Below are positions 43,990 to 55,725 of a stretch of 64,000 nt of DNA, one piece after another. The first letter of the stretch is position 1, and every line of letters begins with the position of its first letter. The translations under genes and the position numbers were made by a program. Under the pieces are notes generated by a model. That model was given only the letters and a program-made list of their open reading frames with translations, ran no database searches and was not told the DNA's origin. The DNA comes from Chrysoporthe austroafricana (Eukaryota; Ascomycota; Sordariomycetes; Diaporthales; Cryphonectriaceae): contig JYIP02000009.1 of assembly GCA_001051155.2 (NCBI GenBank), positions 1,302,001-1,366,000 of the forward strand. Reading direction: 5' to 3'.

Positions 43990-44913
43990 CCTGCCTGCAG
44001 TGGACCAGAGTGCTGGTGACGTCCCAGAGCCGTCGATCCAGAGACACTAGATCAGCGAGGCTATCACGGGTCAGGATCCTTGGGGGCGCCGGCAGAACCC
44101 AGTGATCAATTGTGAGGGATGCGTTCTGGTTGAGATGTGGCTTCGCGAGCCTGCTTCATGTGGCACCTCGCGGCTGGAGCTTGGGCCAACGGTGGCCTCG
44201 AATTGCTATCAGCCCCTGTCCTTGGCGGCGGTACCTGAACCCCGTACCGAGTACATGCTAGTAAGAATGCCGAGCGGATTCAGAGGATTACAGGGGCTGT
44301 AAATACTGGGAAAAAATAAAAATAAATAAGTAAATAAATAGCCACCAGAGATGATCTGATCAGGAGAGTGATCAAGTGAGACCAGAATCACAGGGAGGGT
44401 CATCAATTAATAAGAGAGTCATTGAGAGCATCTGGAGAAGGGTAGAAGAGCAGACTCGATTGTACGAAAATACGGAGTACATACGGATGATATAAACAAA
44501 TGACGTGGGGCCGAACGTTAGGTTCCCCACCTTCCTACTTGAGCGGTTTTTTCGCTCGCTTGGACGGCTGACATTTGCAACCGTCTGCGCGCTACGGTCG
44601 CGGCTGCTCCGGAACTTCGGTGCTTCGCGCCTGACTGCGCATTCCTCTTCCTGCGAGGCTTTTCGACGACCCTCTTCTTTCCCTCCTCCTCCTCATCCTC
44701 GCCCACAGTCCACAATTGTCGTGGCCTGCCCTTTCTTCCCGCCAGCGCTCTGCGTGCCACTCCTGCGCCCAAGTGCCGATTTCTTGACTGAAATGCGGTG
44801 AACGGTCTCGTCGAGGAACGAGCACCTTCTATACTATCGCCACCAGACCCGAGGCAGGGCCAGCAAGACTCCACTGACCGATTTAGACGACTAGACGACA
44901 GCGACGAGACGAG
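43990..44913. promoter_or_regulatory. Divergent promoter region COG5 / DUF2434-like gene
   Basis: About 0.9 kb between divergent starts. It contains an A-rich AAATAAATAAGTAAATAAAT stretch at about 44317-44340 and a pyrimidine-rich leader before 44914. No separate gene is supported. Confidence 0.5.
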
Positions 44914-46632
44914 ATGCCCATCTTCGACGCCAGGGACATCGTGTCCTGGCCGGGGGGCGACAACGCCACGGACACGGTCATCGGGGGCGTCCACTTCAAC
45001 CTGACCGCCCTCGAGCACTGGAACTACACCCTCTATTCCAATGGCACCATGTCCAACGGCTCCTCCGGCTGGTGTCTCTTGACCTTCCCGCCCTACGAGC
45101 CCCAATATGTCTTTGCCAACGGTAGCTTCATCAACATGACATCCTGCTACTCGCCTGTCAAGCCTATTGGCACCCGCGCCTATATTGGCATTGCCCTCGC
45201 TGCTGTCTACGGCATCGCTCTGATGTTCACCCTCCTCCTTCTCGCCAAGCACGGGCGTATGTACTTGCCCGTCGAGAAGAGGTTCCGACCGGTCGGCAGG
45301 AGATGGCAGTGGTACTGGATGATCGCCATGATCGCGACCGGATTCATCAGCCTGATTGTCAACATCGACGTCGACCGATACTACCTGCCCCAGATCCCCA
45401 TCGTCATCACGGCCTTCTTCTGGATGCTGCTGAACTTGTGCACGATGGCCTGTGTATGGGAGGCCGTCCGGCACTGGGGCAGCTGGATGGAGAGGCAGTA
45501 CATCGACCCCGATCCCTTTGCTCTGGCGATGGACGACAGGAGGGCCAAGTTCGAGTTCTGGGTCCCCCTGTTCTTCTACCTCTTCTGGTGGCTTGACTTC
45601 TTCTTGGTGATTCCTCGCAACTGGGGCAATATTGAACTGCAGCGCACGACGGAGCAGACCCGCCTGAAGGCTGCAAGCAGTGCGACCGACGGGCGCTTTA
45701 AAGGTGGTGCCTTTATGCTCCTCGTCTGCTGGCTGACCATCGTCTTCCACCTGCGTCACTCCATCAAGCACTACCGTGAGCGGAACCGTGGCATTTTCAA
45801 CCGTGCCATTGGCATCGTCAGGTTCACTCCCTACCGCTTCCAGCTGATCGTTCCGCTTGCCCTCGTCGTCGTCGCATTCCAGGCCCTCTCTGCATGGGAG
45901 TTCCAGTTCTCGGTCTTCGATGTCACGGGGGATCGTGTCTCTATGTTCGTCGGCGGCTACGCCCCGGCGCTTTTGATCATGATCATTCAGATCATTGCGG
46001 GTTTCGTCAACCCCAACGAGGATAAGGAACTGATCCGCCAGCGTCGGATCCGCGGAGCCGCGGCCGACCGTGAATTGGGCATTGTGAAGAAGCCAGCCTG
46101 GTGGAAGCGACGCGAGAATGAGAGCATGCGCGACCGGATTGCCCGGAACGTGCGTGAGGTTGGCGGAGGCCGTGCGACGGCAGCGAATATCGACCGCTCC
46201 CTCGAAACCCGCGCGAGAGAAGCCGAAGCCGAAGCCAGCAATACAAACATTGAGATGGGACAGATGAGCCCAAGCTCGGAAGTCGCCACCACGGAGTCGC
46301 AGCGACCGCTTGCGACGCCCTACTCTGGCAAGTCTGACAGCCGCCGCTCAGAACGAGCGATGCAGCAGGCGGCTGGCCTTCTCTTCCCCAACGCCGAGAG
46401 TCCCTCTATGACACAGGTCGAGAGGCTGAACTATCTCATGTCTGACGGCCCACCACCACCCCCCTATACAGGGTCTGCTCAAGATCGGGAAAGAGGTAGA
46501 CCACAGAGTGGCGAGTCGAGCGGAGACCGAGCTGCCACCCGGCCCCTCACGGCGGAGCGGAGCCACAGTGCTAATACCACCAACTCTGTCGCCGGTCCGC
46601 CGCAGCAGATCAGGAGCATGCTCGATGTTTGA
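44914..46632 (+). CDS. DUF2434-like multi-pass membrane protein
   Basis: Single-exon protein of 572 residues. A glycosylation-rich N-terminal lumenal or extracellular part (several N-x-S/T sequons; GWCLLTFPPYEPQYVF) leads to about seven membrane segments: roughly 92-113, 132-152, 160-185, 210-232, 266-284, 308-328 and 345-368. The tail of about 200 residues is charged and Pro/Ser-rich (MSDGPPPPPYTG, where PPPPY is a possible WW-domain or NEDD4-type ligand). The arrangement and the KHGRMYLPVEKRFRPVGRRWQWYWM loop fit the fungal DUF2434 family. No transported substrate or ligand is known for the family. The start at 44914 follows a 5' leader in CGAGATGCCC context. Confidence 0.85.
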   Translation: MPIFDARDIVSWPGGDNATDTVIGGVHFNLTALEHWNYTLYSNGTMSNGSSGWCLLTFPPYEPQYVFANGSFINMTSCYSPVKPIGTRAYIGIALAAVYGIALMFTLLLLAKHGRMYLPVEKRFRPVGRRWQWYWMIAMIATGFISLIVNIDVDRYYLPQIPIVITAFFWMLLNLCTMACVWEAVRHWGSWMERQYIDPDPFALAMDDRRAKFEFWVPLFFYLFWWLDFFLVIPRNWGNIELQRTTEQTRLKAASSATDGRFKGGAFMLLVCWLTIVFHLRHSIKHYRERNRGIFNRAIGIVRFTPYRFQLIVPLALVVVAFQALSAWEFQFSVFDVTGDRVSMFVGGYAPALLIMIIQIIAGFVNPNEDKELIRQRRIRGAAADRELGIVKKPAWWKRRENESMRDRIARNVREVGGGRATAANIDRSLETRAREAEAEASNTNIEMGQMSPSSEVATTESQRPLATPYSGKSDSRRSERAMQQAAGLLFPNAESPSMTQVERLNYLMSDGPPPPPYTGSAQDRERGRPQSGESSGDRAATRPLTAERSHSANTTNSVAGPPQQIRSMLDV

Positions 46633-47071
46633 ATGCCGACTTGCTAGGAGAAGCCATAAATATACTAATTCACCGTTCAACGAGAACGACACTATCATTG
46701 ATGATGCACGAAACGAGCATATATCGAATCAAAGTGGACACTGGGACACACTCATTTTGCTGGGCCCTCGAGGACGGCTCTTTGATGGAACGAGCCAGGC
46801 GTTACGGTTTGAAGCGTGGTCACGATGAAAAATCTGGTGGCACTTTTGACACCTCCGTAGATAGTAGGTACATATTTTGTCCTAAATACTTATAATCGGC
46901 TCTGAAGATAAGCACAAACTCGACCGGAGTCATCTGGTGCAATTGCGATCGCTGCCACGATGGGCGGTTTGAGCGGCTCTCCTGACTCCATTCCTACCCA
47001 CTGACTCTGAGTACTATCAGTCGCCACAGAGCCTGGGGAGTCCACAGCCATGGGCCATAGTTCACTTTGAA
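46633..47071. other. Intergenic region, no gene seen
   Basis: A 439-bp spacer between two plus-strand genes, with nothing recognisable. Confidence 0.6.
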
Positions 47072-50000
47072 ATGGCTTCTCAGACTCATGTCGGCTGCCC
47101 TAGTAACAAGCTTCACCAGTTGCTCCTTCCTAAGGCCTCTACATCCGGTCTCCTAGATGATCATATGGCAACATGGCGCTCGTCGCTCCTTCAACCAGTC
47201 AACATCTCTCAGACGAAGAGTCAACAATGTCCTGTCGGCCTTCAACAACACAAATATCTTCACAACAGTTCCCTTTCATTCCAAAATCTTGCGTCAGATT
47301 TGAGTAACAGTCTTGCAACCCGAAGCTTACCTTGCACTTCTACGAGGGATACTCAATATTCCAACCTTCGATACCTGTCGCCAACCATGGACGCCAGAAT
47401 GTTGTCTGGCCAGCATGCTACTGCTTTTTCAGCTCAGACTCGATCGTCTCGCGAGGACACAAAGGGCTGTCCCCGTCCCGGGCGCTTCGCTACGCCCTCA
47501 CAGAGTCGACTCCGAGAGTCCCTCCTTCTCATCAAAAATTCCCTGGCCACGCTCATGCTCGCGCCCGTTAATCTGCCTATGGCCATACTGGCCGATGCCT
47601 TCCATGCCATACATACCCTCTGGAATGTGAGGAGCAGTCCTCCATCTGCACCCCAATCCTCCGCCGATGGTCACCTGCGACAGCTTTGTGACGCTTCCAG
47701 TCCTCGTGCTTCTCCTACTGCCGATGCCGAGCTTGACAAGCCCGACAAGCCCCCGCAACCTACTAAGCAGCCTCTTGAACACTCTCCAGCAGAACAAGTC
47801 CTCGGGGATCCTCCACATACAGAGCACGCTGCTTGCTTACCTCGTGAGCTCGCAGCGCTAGACCTCTATGAAGCCGCATTCATACCTGGCGACGATATGG
47901 AATTCATCGGAGTTTTATATGACAAAGCTAAAAATCAATGGAAACTTAGCTCTATGGTCAGCGAGTCGCCCCAGCTCGCACGCCTCCAAGTTCGAGAAGA
48001 CCGTGTCTTGGTCGTCTGCTCAAGAAGCTTGCTTCGGGCACTCTCCCTTGGTAGTTGCGGGAAGAGTATGCTCACCGTCAACGATCAAAAGCGTGGCCTA
48101 GTATTACAGCACCAAACCCTTGTGAACCGTCTTCCCCGCGGACATGAAGCGCTCGGATTTGAGACTAGCGAGCTCTCTAGGCTACCGCTGTCCAGCCATG
48201 ATGTTTTCCACATTCACAACCTGAAAGACTTCCTCATTCACGCTGCACAGAATGCCGAGGCTGTCGTTGCAGCCAGTGGAGGTCCGTTCATCAAGTCTTG
48301 GCTCATCACGTTGCCCAAGTTGCTCTGCATCATGGACAACACCGCGACAAGATTGACTTGCAAGCACGCATTCTGGAAACTGCATCGTCTCGGCTTCGCA
48401 TATCAAGCCTATCTGCAACTATGGGATCCAGAGGAGTTGAATACAGACGATAACTTGGATGATATCGAGATCAGCGATGTCACAAGTTGGCTTGAGACGT
48501 ATGGCCAAGAAGTGGATCCAGTTTTGCGCGGGGCTGTCGTGAAGGCGTTGGCATTTCTTCTGGAGCCGCCGTCCCTTGCTGCTGGTATTGGTATCTCCTC
48601 AGGCCCTGAGATATGCATCATATCTCACAGAAGTATAACGGCTACTACTTCACTCACCAAGCTCCAAGAAGCAACGCATTTATGCTCACGCCGAAGGTCA
48701 ATCGACCCTGTTCTTCTCGGCAAAAATTCGCCAAATGCTTCACCTTTGTCTCTGCTCCGTCGCATGCAGGAAGGGCTCGCATCTCCTCGTTCGCAGCGAC
48801 ATCCTCAGGTACAGCATCTTCTACCTCTACCACGCTAATTGGAACGAAAGACTGACACGGTGCTCAAGCAGGGGGAGTCGGTTGCCCCCAGAAGCTGTGA
48901 TTCTCATGCCAGCATCGCCAGTTCCAGTACTGAGACTGATTACGACGTCGCACTACCGATGGAAAAGGACCGTACTGAGAAGGTATTTGTTGACCAAGAT
49001 ACGACACTCACCCAGCCTCGCCAGAGAGAGCCAAACTTTTCGATACAGTCCCCCCTGCAGACCGTACGGGCTCACCCTGAGCCGGCCATCGTTGAGGACG
49101 ATAACGAGGATGATCCTATGGGCCTGAATCCTACTGAGGACTTGTCGAATAGTGAGAATGGTATCTCTCACACATTATCTAGCAGTATCCTCAACGTCAA
49201 GGCGTCAGGAGAAGAGCCGGCTGGCCTGTCGATTCCGGCAAGCCCTGAGCGAGTTTCGTCCCCCGAAAGCGCCAAAGGCCTGTGTAGTTCTGAGAATGAG
49301 GTCAGCAGATGCGCATCTTCATCCAGTCCCAACACGGTGATACAAGTCCAAGAACAGGACTCCCAATTTCCTTTCATGCCCCCTCTCACTTCTTCTGCTG
49401 TCCAGTCTGAGGAATCCATGCCTCTGTCAACCTCTATACCGGCTATTCGGTCATCACAGCTCAATGGCCCTATCTCGCCTCATGTCCATTCGCTCTCCGC
49501 GCGGACTATCAGCTTCGGCAAGATAAGCAACGCTCTGCCAGATGGAGGAGGTTCTTCGCGGGCTCCATCATTTTCCACTCCCACCCCAATGATGCAAATT
49601 TCACAGCCACACTTCCCTTTTCCTCGCGCTCGCCCTCCAACGCCGTCTGCTGTCGATTTTGAGGACTTTGTGTCTCCGCCATCTACTAACTCCGCTGGAA
49701 CTTTCCGACAATCCGCTCGCCATAATTCACCTAGCAGTGCTTTGCCCTCGGTCCGGACTGCCAGCTTCAAAATTAGGGAGATTGGTCTCTCAGGCTCTCC
49801 CGCAGCTATATCGTCATCACAGCCTAGGATTCCTGTCTCGCACGACGTTGAATCGCCATCCTCGCCAACCACCGACCCCAACGAATCAAGTGACACGTTG
49901 CGAGCTGGAGGCGGGCCCTCGACTACTCCGGCAGCTTTGAGCCCACCTACCGCTATATATGAGGGACTCAGCTCTTTGCCAAATTGTATCTCTCGTACGC

Positions 50001-50359
50001 TATCACCACTGCCCGCCATGCGTACTCGGTTTGACACCCCGACACCCGCAGTCTGGCCGAGGGACCTGACCCCAGCTACACAGCCAACCTCTGATGGGTC
50101 CCGGACAGCTCAGAACACTTCGGACAGGGCTACGGATGGCTCTAGTCCATCTCCGCTAAACCTCTGGAACCCTTTTCAAAGATCAGAGCCGAAAACTGAG
50201 GGAAATGAGTCCTATGAAAATCTCGACAAGGAGTTACGACAGGCTGAGCTGAGGGAGCCCGAGGTTAACAACGCTGTGGAGTCCAGCGAGGATCTCGAGG
50301 TTCCGGATTTCACTATGCCAGGCGATGGTGAGCCTGCAGTAGGCCAAGACGTTCGCTGA
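47072..50359 (+). CDS. Long protein of unknown function with disordered C-terminal half
   Basis: Two exons, 47072..48808 and 48872..50359, give 1074 residues. The reading frame is continuous except for one TAA at 48836-48838, which falls inside a 63-nt GTACAG...CAAGCAG intron with a CGCTAAT branch site. The part at about 270-520 is folded-looking (LYEAAFIPGDDMEFIGVLYDK, DRVLVVCSRSLLRALSLG, CKHAFWKLHRLGFAYQAYLQLW, VTSWLETYGQEVDPVLRG). From about 580 on it is Ser/Pro-rich and presumably disordered, with repeated ARTISFGKIS/VRTASFKIREI-like elements (about residues 785 and 865). I recognise no family. A 42-nt alternative intron, ending at 48850, would keep frame too. Confidence 0.72.
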
Positions 50360-52487
50360 CCGAGGACCATGACCTGGTTGTGGGAGAGCGAGAAGCCGAT
50401 GACGATGGTACCATACAGGGCAGGTAGAATGGAAGCAGAGAGGGAAAAGAAAGGGAGAAGCTAAATGTAAGGGAAGGTACTAGAAGTGGCGGGTTTTGTT
50501 TTCATCGAAAAGTTTCTATATGATGATGGGCTTTCCCAGAGGTGTGAAATTTGTCTCTAGCGAAGTAGGATGGCTTCCGGCTGCCACCCTGTTTGCGCGT
50601 GACCGAGAATTCCTCGGGCCATTGATCAAGGTATCAGATGTTGTATACTTATCATCTTCACCAAGGAATTGTATTGAGTAGTATGAGGTGCGTTACTGAG
50701 ATCGATGCCAATCAAGGAACATCATCCCTTATACGGTTGTCTGGCTTTCGCGTGGGCTTCCTCTTTTAACAAGACTCTACTCCCATGAATAACAGCCACA
50801 TACTGATTTCTTCAGAGCCAAGCTGTCACAGAGAGAAGTCGCAAAGCTCGGCCAAGTCACCGGCTCTGCGCCCGATACTCAGCAGTACGTACCAAGATAT
50901 AAAGCAAGCGAGACGCAAACAATCCTGCGGCTCTTTCGCTGTCCCTGTCCCTATCCGGCCTCGAGCTGGTCTCGCCCAGCAGCCAAGACATTTGAGTCTC
51001 GGTCCCACGTGGATCGGGACTGGGAAGTCAGCCAGTGGTGAAACAGCTAAAAACCTACTGGGTCATGACGGAGAAGCAACAAGCATATTTACGACAACCG
51101 CCAGGTGGGCTGGTGCCGCCCACGGAGATGAGGCTCGAATTTTTCCGACGTTCACAAAGGTTGGACGAGTTTTGCATAAAAATGGAGTCTAGACGCATGG
51201 CCAGGATCCACATGCATGATGGCTGACCAGAGCACCTTCGCAGAGGACCTGTTCCGGCTGTGCCGAGTGCAACGAGATAAGAGGGCATGGTTCTGGGAGC
51301 TGATCCGGCCAGCGACGTGGTGAATGTTTCCGTGGTCGATCGCCGGATCTAGAGCGCGTAACCCGGTCGAGATCATCGTTTCCAAACAATTCGACCCATG
51401 AGCGTCCTGTTCAATCTTGGATCCAGGGAAAGCAGCCCAGGCCGTGTTCGGGAAACAGGCGGTGTTTCCCTTGGCGCTCCGTGGGATGGATTGCTGGGGT
51501 GGCACGGCGGACTGCCCCTGGCCTTCATGAAACATCACCAGCGCCCCGAAAAGGAGGGCGCGTCGCCGCAGCCCCCATGGTGAAATTTATTCCGAACGAG
51601 GAGTTCACATGCTGTGCCGTGTTGACCTGCGGATGACCTGCGGATGACCGTCGCGAGTCAGAGGACTGGGCGAGTCCGCAGAGACGGGGAGCAGACCTGA
51701 TAGGCCTCTTGGATCTCATGACGGTTTGGCGCCTTGTCGTCCGCCCGGAGCAAGAAGTCTGGTTCGGCATCTCGGCCGAGGTTGTCTCTGATCGACTGCG
51801 GCTCTTCTGGCAGGCCCTGGCGCAGGTGGAGGCCGATGTCACTTTAATCACCCACCTGTGCCTGCGTCCCCGGTTTTCATGCCTCCTCGTCGCCCTGCCA
51901 TTTGCTCGCCCCATGCGACCCCTGAATCCTGCCCCCAGGCCTCGACCCCTGCCCGCTCGTCTAGCTGTCACATCCATGCCGCGACGTCCCACAGCCGCAG
52001 CCGAGGCACGGCCATTCGTCCACCAGCCCTCCCCATGGCGATGAAGGGGGAGCCAGCGGCTCTCCAGGTCATCTCGGCTCACGCCGACGAGGGCGGGCGG
52101 GCAGCGCAGCGGTGCGCCGTGGAGGGGATCCCGGCGGGTGACGGCATGCATACTGCTGTGGTGAGCGAGTCGGCCGGGCTACATATAGGAGCACCTCGAG
52201 GGTGGCGAGACGGGCACTGCGTCTCCCTCCTGGCCTTCTCTTCTCCTTCCTCAGCTTCAGCCTCACGACGAGCATCCGTTCTTTTTGGATCAACAGCCGT
52301 TCTTTTCTTGCAAGCCAGTTCTTGCGACGTTCTCTTCTTCCACGCCACATATCCACCACACGATCATTACCCGGGGCCGAGCCTCACTTGTTGATCCAAA
52401 GAGCCACAGCCTCCTTGTCGACCTTCCCCTGCACAGCCAGTTTATATATACACCATCTCCAGCCAGTTAGCCAGCCCAGCAGCCAAG
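50360..52487. other. Intergenic region, no gene seen
   Basis: About 2.1 kb. Open frames on both strands are short and low in complexity. C/T-rich sequence occupies 51850-52040 and 52220-52440 and probably forms promoter and leader of the monooxygenase gene. Confidence 0.55.
52443..52450 (+). promoter_or_regulatory. TATA box of the AA16-like gene
   Basis: TATATATA lies 38 bp upstream of the ATG at 52488, after a long pyrimidine-rich stretch. If used, the leader is very short. Confidence 0.45.
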
Positions 52488-53378
52488 ATGTACAAGCAAC
52501 TCGCCACCGCCGCCCTCTTCGCCGCCGGCGTCAAGGCCCACGGCCACCTTCAGAGCCCCGAGCCACGCCCCCTCGGCGCCGCCATGGAGGCTGCGTGCGG
52601 GCAGCAGGTGTACGACATGATGGAGTCGGACGAGAACGGCAACATCCAGACCATGGCACAGACCGGGGCGTCGCAGTCCGACTACGACGCGGCGGCGTGC
52701 CACCTCTGGCAGTGCCGCGGCTATCAGTTCGCCGACGCCAACAGCAGCACCATCCACACCTACAGCGCCGGCCAGGTCATCCCCGTCGAGGTCGTCATCG
52801 CCGCGCCGCACACCGGCACCGCCAACGTCTCCATCATCAACCTGGCCGAGAACGCCGTCATCGGCGACCTCCTCGCCTACTGGTCCGTCTACGCCTCCGT
52901 CTCCACCGGCGTCGCCGCCAACGACACCTCCTTCAGCATCACCATGCCCGACACCCTCCCGGACGCCTGCTCCACCCAGGGCGGCTGCGCCATCCAGTGG
53001 TGGTGGAACGCCGCGTCCATCGACCAGACCTACATGACCTGCGTCGACTTCGTCTGGGACGGCACCACCTCCAGCGGCTCCTCCTCGTCGGCCTCGTCCT
53101 CGTCATCCGCGGCAGTCTCCTCCGTCGCCGCCTCGAGCTCTTCCGCCGCCCTGGTCTCGTCCAGCGCGGCCACTACTGTGGCTGCCGCCGCCGCCACGGC
53201 CGAGGCCGCCACCACGCTGGCCACCTCCGTCGCCACGACGTCGTCTGCTGTCGAGGTCGCTGCCGCTTCGTCCACCGAGACCGCCGCTGCTGCCACCAGC
53301 AGTGCCTCCAGCTCCTCGTCGTCGTGCGCCAAGAAGCGCGCGGCTCGCCGTGCCGCCCTCGCCGCCCGCAACGCCTAA
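52488..53378 (+). CDS. AA16-like lytic polysaccharide monooxygenase
   Basis: Single-exon secreted protein of 296 residues. The signal peptide (MYKQLATAALFAAGVKA) would be cut so that the mature chain begins at His18 (HGHLQSPEPRPLGAAM), giving the amino-terminal His of a copper histidine brace. A second brace His is likely in VVIAAPHTGTANVSI. Further family sequence is ACGQQVYDMM, CHLWQCRGYQF, CAIQWWWNA and IDQTYMTCVDFV, which resembles AA16 enzymes. These cleave cellulose oxidatively. A Ser/Ala-rich linker of about 95 residues follows the domain, ending in a basic CAKKRAARRAALAARNA tail, without a CBM1 or an evident GPI signal. The AA family number is from memory of conserved sequence, so AA16 rather than X325 or another related family is the less certain part. 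Confidence 0.82.
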   Translation: MYKQLATAALFAAGVKAHGHLQSPEPRPLGAAMEAACGQQVYDMMESDENGNIQTMAQTGASQSDYDAAACHLWQCRGYQFADANSSTIHTYSAGQVIPVEVVIAAPHTGTANVSIINLAENAVIGDLLAYWSVYASVSTGVAANDTSFSITMPDTLPDACSTQGGCAIQWWWNAASIDQTYMTCVDFVWDGTTSSGSSSSASSSSSAAVSSVAASSSSAALVSSSAATTVAAAAATAEAATTLATSVATTSSAVEVAAASSTETAAAATSSASSSSSSCAKKRAARRAALAARNA

Positions 53379-54854
53379 GCGGGATTGAGCCCGTAGGATG
53401 TATGGGAGACCGGATGGCGTGATCGTCTGGCGTCTCCTCCGCTGCGGCGTGTATTATTTTAGAAGGCATGGAGGGGTATGGAAGGGTCTCGATCTTCTAG
53501 ACTTACGAAGAGAGAGATGAACTTGCTGTGTTTGCTTCTCTGTACATAAACAATAAGATGTTCCTGTGCACATGCATGACTTCTGCGCCGCCTATTCTTG
53601 TTATGTGAGACGCTGGCCCAATCGATACCTTTCTGGTGAACATTGAGGATGAGAATGCCCCGTCGTGGTGGGTGTCGTATCTCAGAACTGCTGAGCCACC
53701 TGCCCAAGTCCACGGCCCAACAATCTGTCCTACCTTTTGTAGAACACACGACTTCTTGCAGTATCTCGTCGCTTTCAGATCTAGGGAAAATTTGCTCCTA
53801 ACGATCTTACCCGGCTCGTGCTCTTGCAACGAGCAAAGTGAAATCTTAGCAGCACAGCATTTAGACACTCGGCCAGACCAGCCAGAGGCTTGGGAAGACA
53901 GAGCCTAGTTTCTTGTCCCTGTCGTCCATGATAATAATCATGTATTGATACTTCCCTTCCTCCAGCTCTCCGGAGCATTCGTGTCGTCACGCTCTTCTAC
54001 TACATGAGACCCAGATGCGCTGTCACGTCTGACTAGATGGAAGGCTTCTCGAGAATCTGTCCGATGTTGCAGTATGCACTTGGCTTAAAGTGAGCACGAT
54101 ATGATTGGGCTTCCATCACATCACCCTTAAGACATGAATCTGATGACTACAGAATATTTTGCTCGCGATTCACTGATGAGTTCAGTGGTTGAAAGGGAGA
54201 GTAATGACGGTGGGTTGGACAAAGCTGCGTTGGATTGGTGACTCTCTAGTTCGAGGAATGACAGCTTCAGACACAGACTTAATGCCACTTCATGAAGTGC
54301 ATTTGCCATCCCCAGACGCCCATGGCAATACTGTCAACATGATGCAGGGCGAGTACACTCTGGTACAGTCTTCAGTATTAATGGAAAGTGCTCCTATTGA
54401 GGTCATGAAGCCCCTTGACGAACATTGGATTGGTGGTCGGAGCTACTCAACACGAGCGGTTGAATTAGGATGAGGCTGTTGGTCCTACTTTTCCTAGGGT
54501 TATTGAGGTGGGCATTTGAAGGCCCTGAGGCAGATGCTCATCCATACTGGGCCTGATGCGACTTGACGATGTCAAGCGGCTGGCGTTGCGATCGTGGAAT
54601 CGAACTAACACCTTGTGCAGGGGTCCGGTACGCTCCTTCTGCAACACGTACCTTCCAGCAAGTGATTACTGAGGATGAATCCCTTAGCTGCTCCAGCCAC
54701 ATGTTCTTGCGTCTCTTGCGACTTCTCCCCTTCCGCAACAACCTCTCTACATCTCTCTCCAACCAGTAGGCACTCTCTCCCTGGCCGCCCTTCGTCCTAC
54801 TCATCCTTCTGCAGCGCTGCGGCCGTTTCTGACGTGGTATAATACGGCCTCGTC
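53379..54854. other. Intergenic region, no gene seen
   Basis: About 1.5 kb with no supported gene or RNA. A sequence GTGGAATCGAACTAACACC at about 54593 resembles a tRNA T-loop on the minus strand, but its stem does not pair. Confidence 0.5.
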
Positions 54855-55725
54855 ATGCCTCCTCACCAAAAGAAACGCAAGATCGCTCGCGAGCCTGATG
54901 GCTTCGTCGATGCTGTTGAGCCCAGCGGCCCCGTCGACGCCCCCCAGCCCGAGACCCCCAAAGACTACAGCCGCAAGCGTGAGCGAGCCATTCACACTGC
55001 TTCTAAGCTGTTTCCTCGTAACGCTCTGGACGTGTATCCTCCAAGTAGGTGCCCTTGGGCAGCGCTGCGCAAAGCTTGCTGACGAGCATTCCAGACGCTC
55101 GCGATCACCCTTGTTCCGAGTGTGTTCCTCGTCTCGCTCGCGATCCCAGCGCTTTCTGCATTGACTCGAAGAGTACATTGACTTTGCCCCTCAGCCAGGC
55201 GATCTCTGCTGATCAGGTTGTAATTAGGTGATAGCATGCATTGCCGTCATTGTGCGTTCAACGCCGAGAGCAGAGACGTTAGCCAGATCTGCACAATGCT
55301 CACGCGTCACCCCGACATGCTTGAGGCTACTGCCAAGCTCTATGAGACAGCTCTTCGTTTCGACTCGGACAATCTCGGTATATTGTCATTCATCCCGAGC
55401 TGCTCTACGCTTGCTGATTCTCTAATCAACAGACACTGTTGCGGCCTAGTATGACGCTGGTCAAGAGGTTATGTCTTTGCGCAAAGAGTTTCAGTCCAGA
55501 CAGGCGACCGTGGTTGCCGGAGCCAGCGGCAACTCGTACCAAGTGAGATAGCCATCTACTGTGTTACTGTGTGGTCAGGTCGCGGCTAACCTCCACTAGG
55601 CCGATATGTTGCAGGCCCTCAAGAGTATTCATTCGGAGCTCGCTACCATCAGCCGTGAGATTCAGCTGTTGCGGACGTCTCAGGAACCCCAAAAACGTGC
55701 TCATATCGATGACAAGGAGGAGTAA
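54855..55725 (+). pseudogene. Small Cys-rich gene interrupted by an in-frame TAG
   Basis: Five exons can be read: 54855..55044, 55095..55172, 55228..55377, 55433..55542 and 55600..55725, with four GT-AG introns of 50-57 nt that all keep frame. The product would be 217 codons but for TAG at 55447-55449 (codon 145), between DNLDTVAA and YDAGQEVMSLRKEF. The N-terminus is basic (PPHQKKRKIAREPD, nuclear-localisation-like). A Cys-rich part follows (HPCSECVPRLARDPSAFC, then MHCRHCAFNAES) and could bind zinc. The C-terminus is helical (ADMLQALKSIHSELATIS). Because sequence after the stop stays splice-competent and protein-like, the stop is recent, programmed, or a base error. The last donor-like GTAAGT at 55721 with an acceptor before 55782 would end the protein identically. 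I do not recognise the family. Confidence 0.65.

Noticed and set aside
44518..45771. Minus-strand open frame of 417 codons opposite the DUF2434-like gene
   Set aside because: Antisense shadow of a membrane-protein gene with good codon bias; composition is Gly/Asp/Val-rich without motifs.
48613..48855. Alternative frame reading across the 3' part of exon 1 of the unknown 1074-residue gene
   Set aside because: Two other frames look partly protein-like here, but a simple 63-nt intron in the main frame explains the single stop without shifting frame.
54585..54625. Possible tRNA T-arm on the minus strand (TTCGATT loop)
   Set aside because: The flanking five-base stem does not pair, and no matching anticodon or acceptor arms could be drawn.
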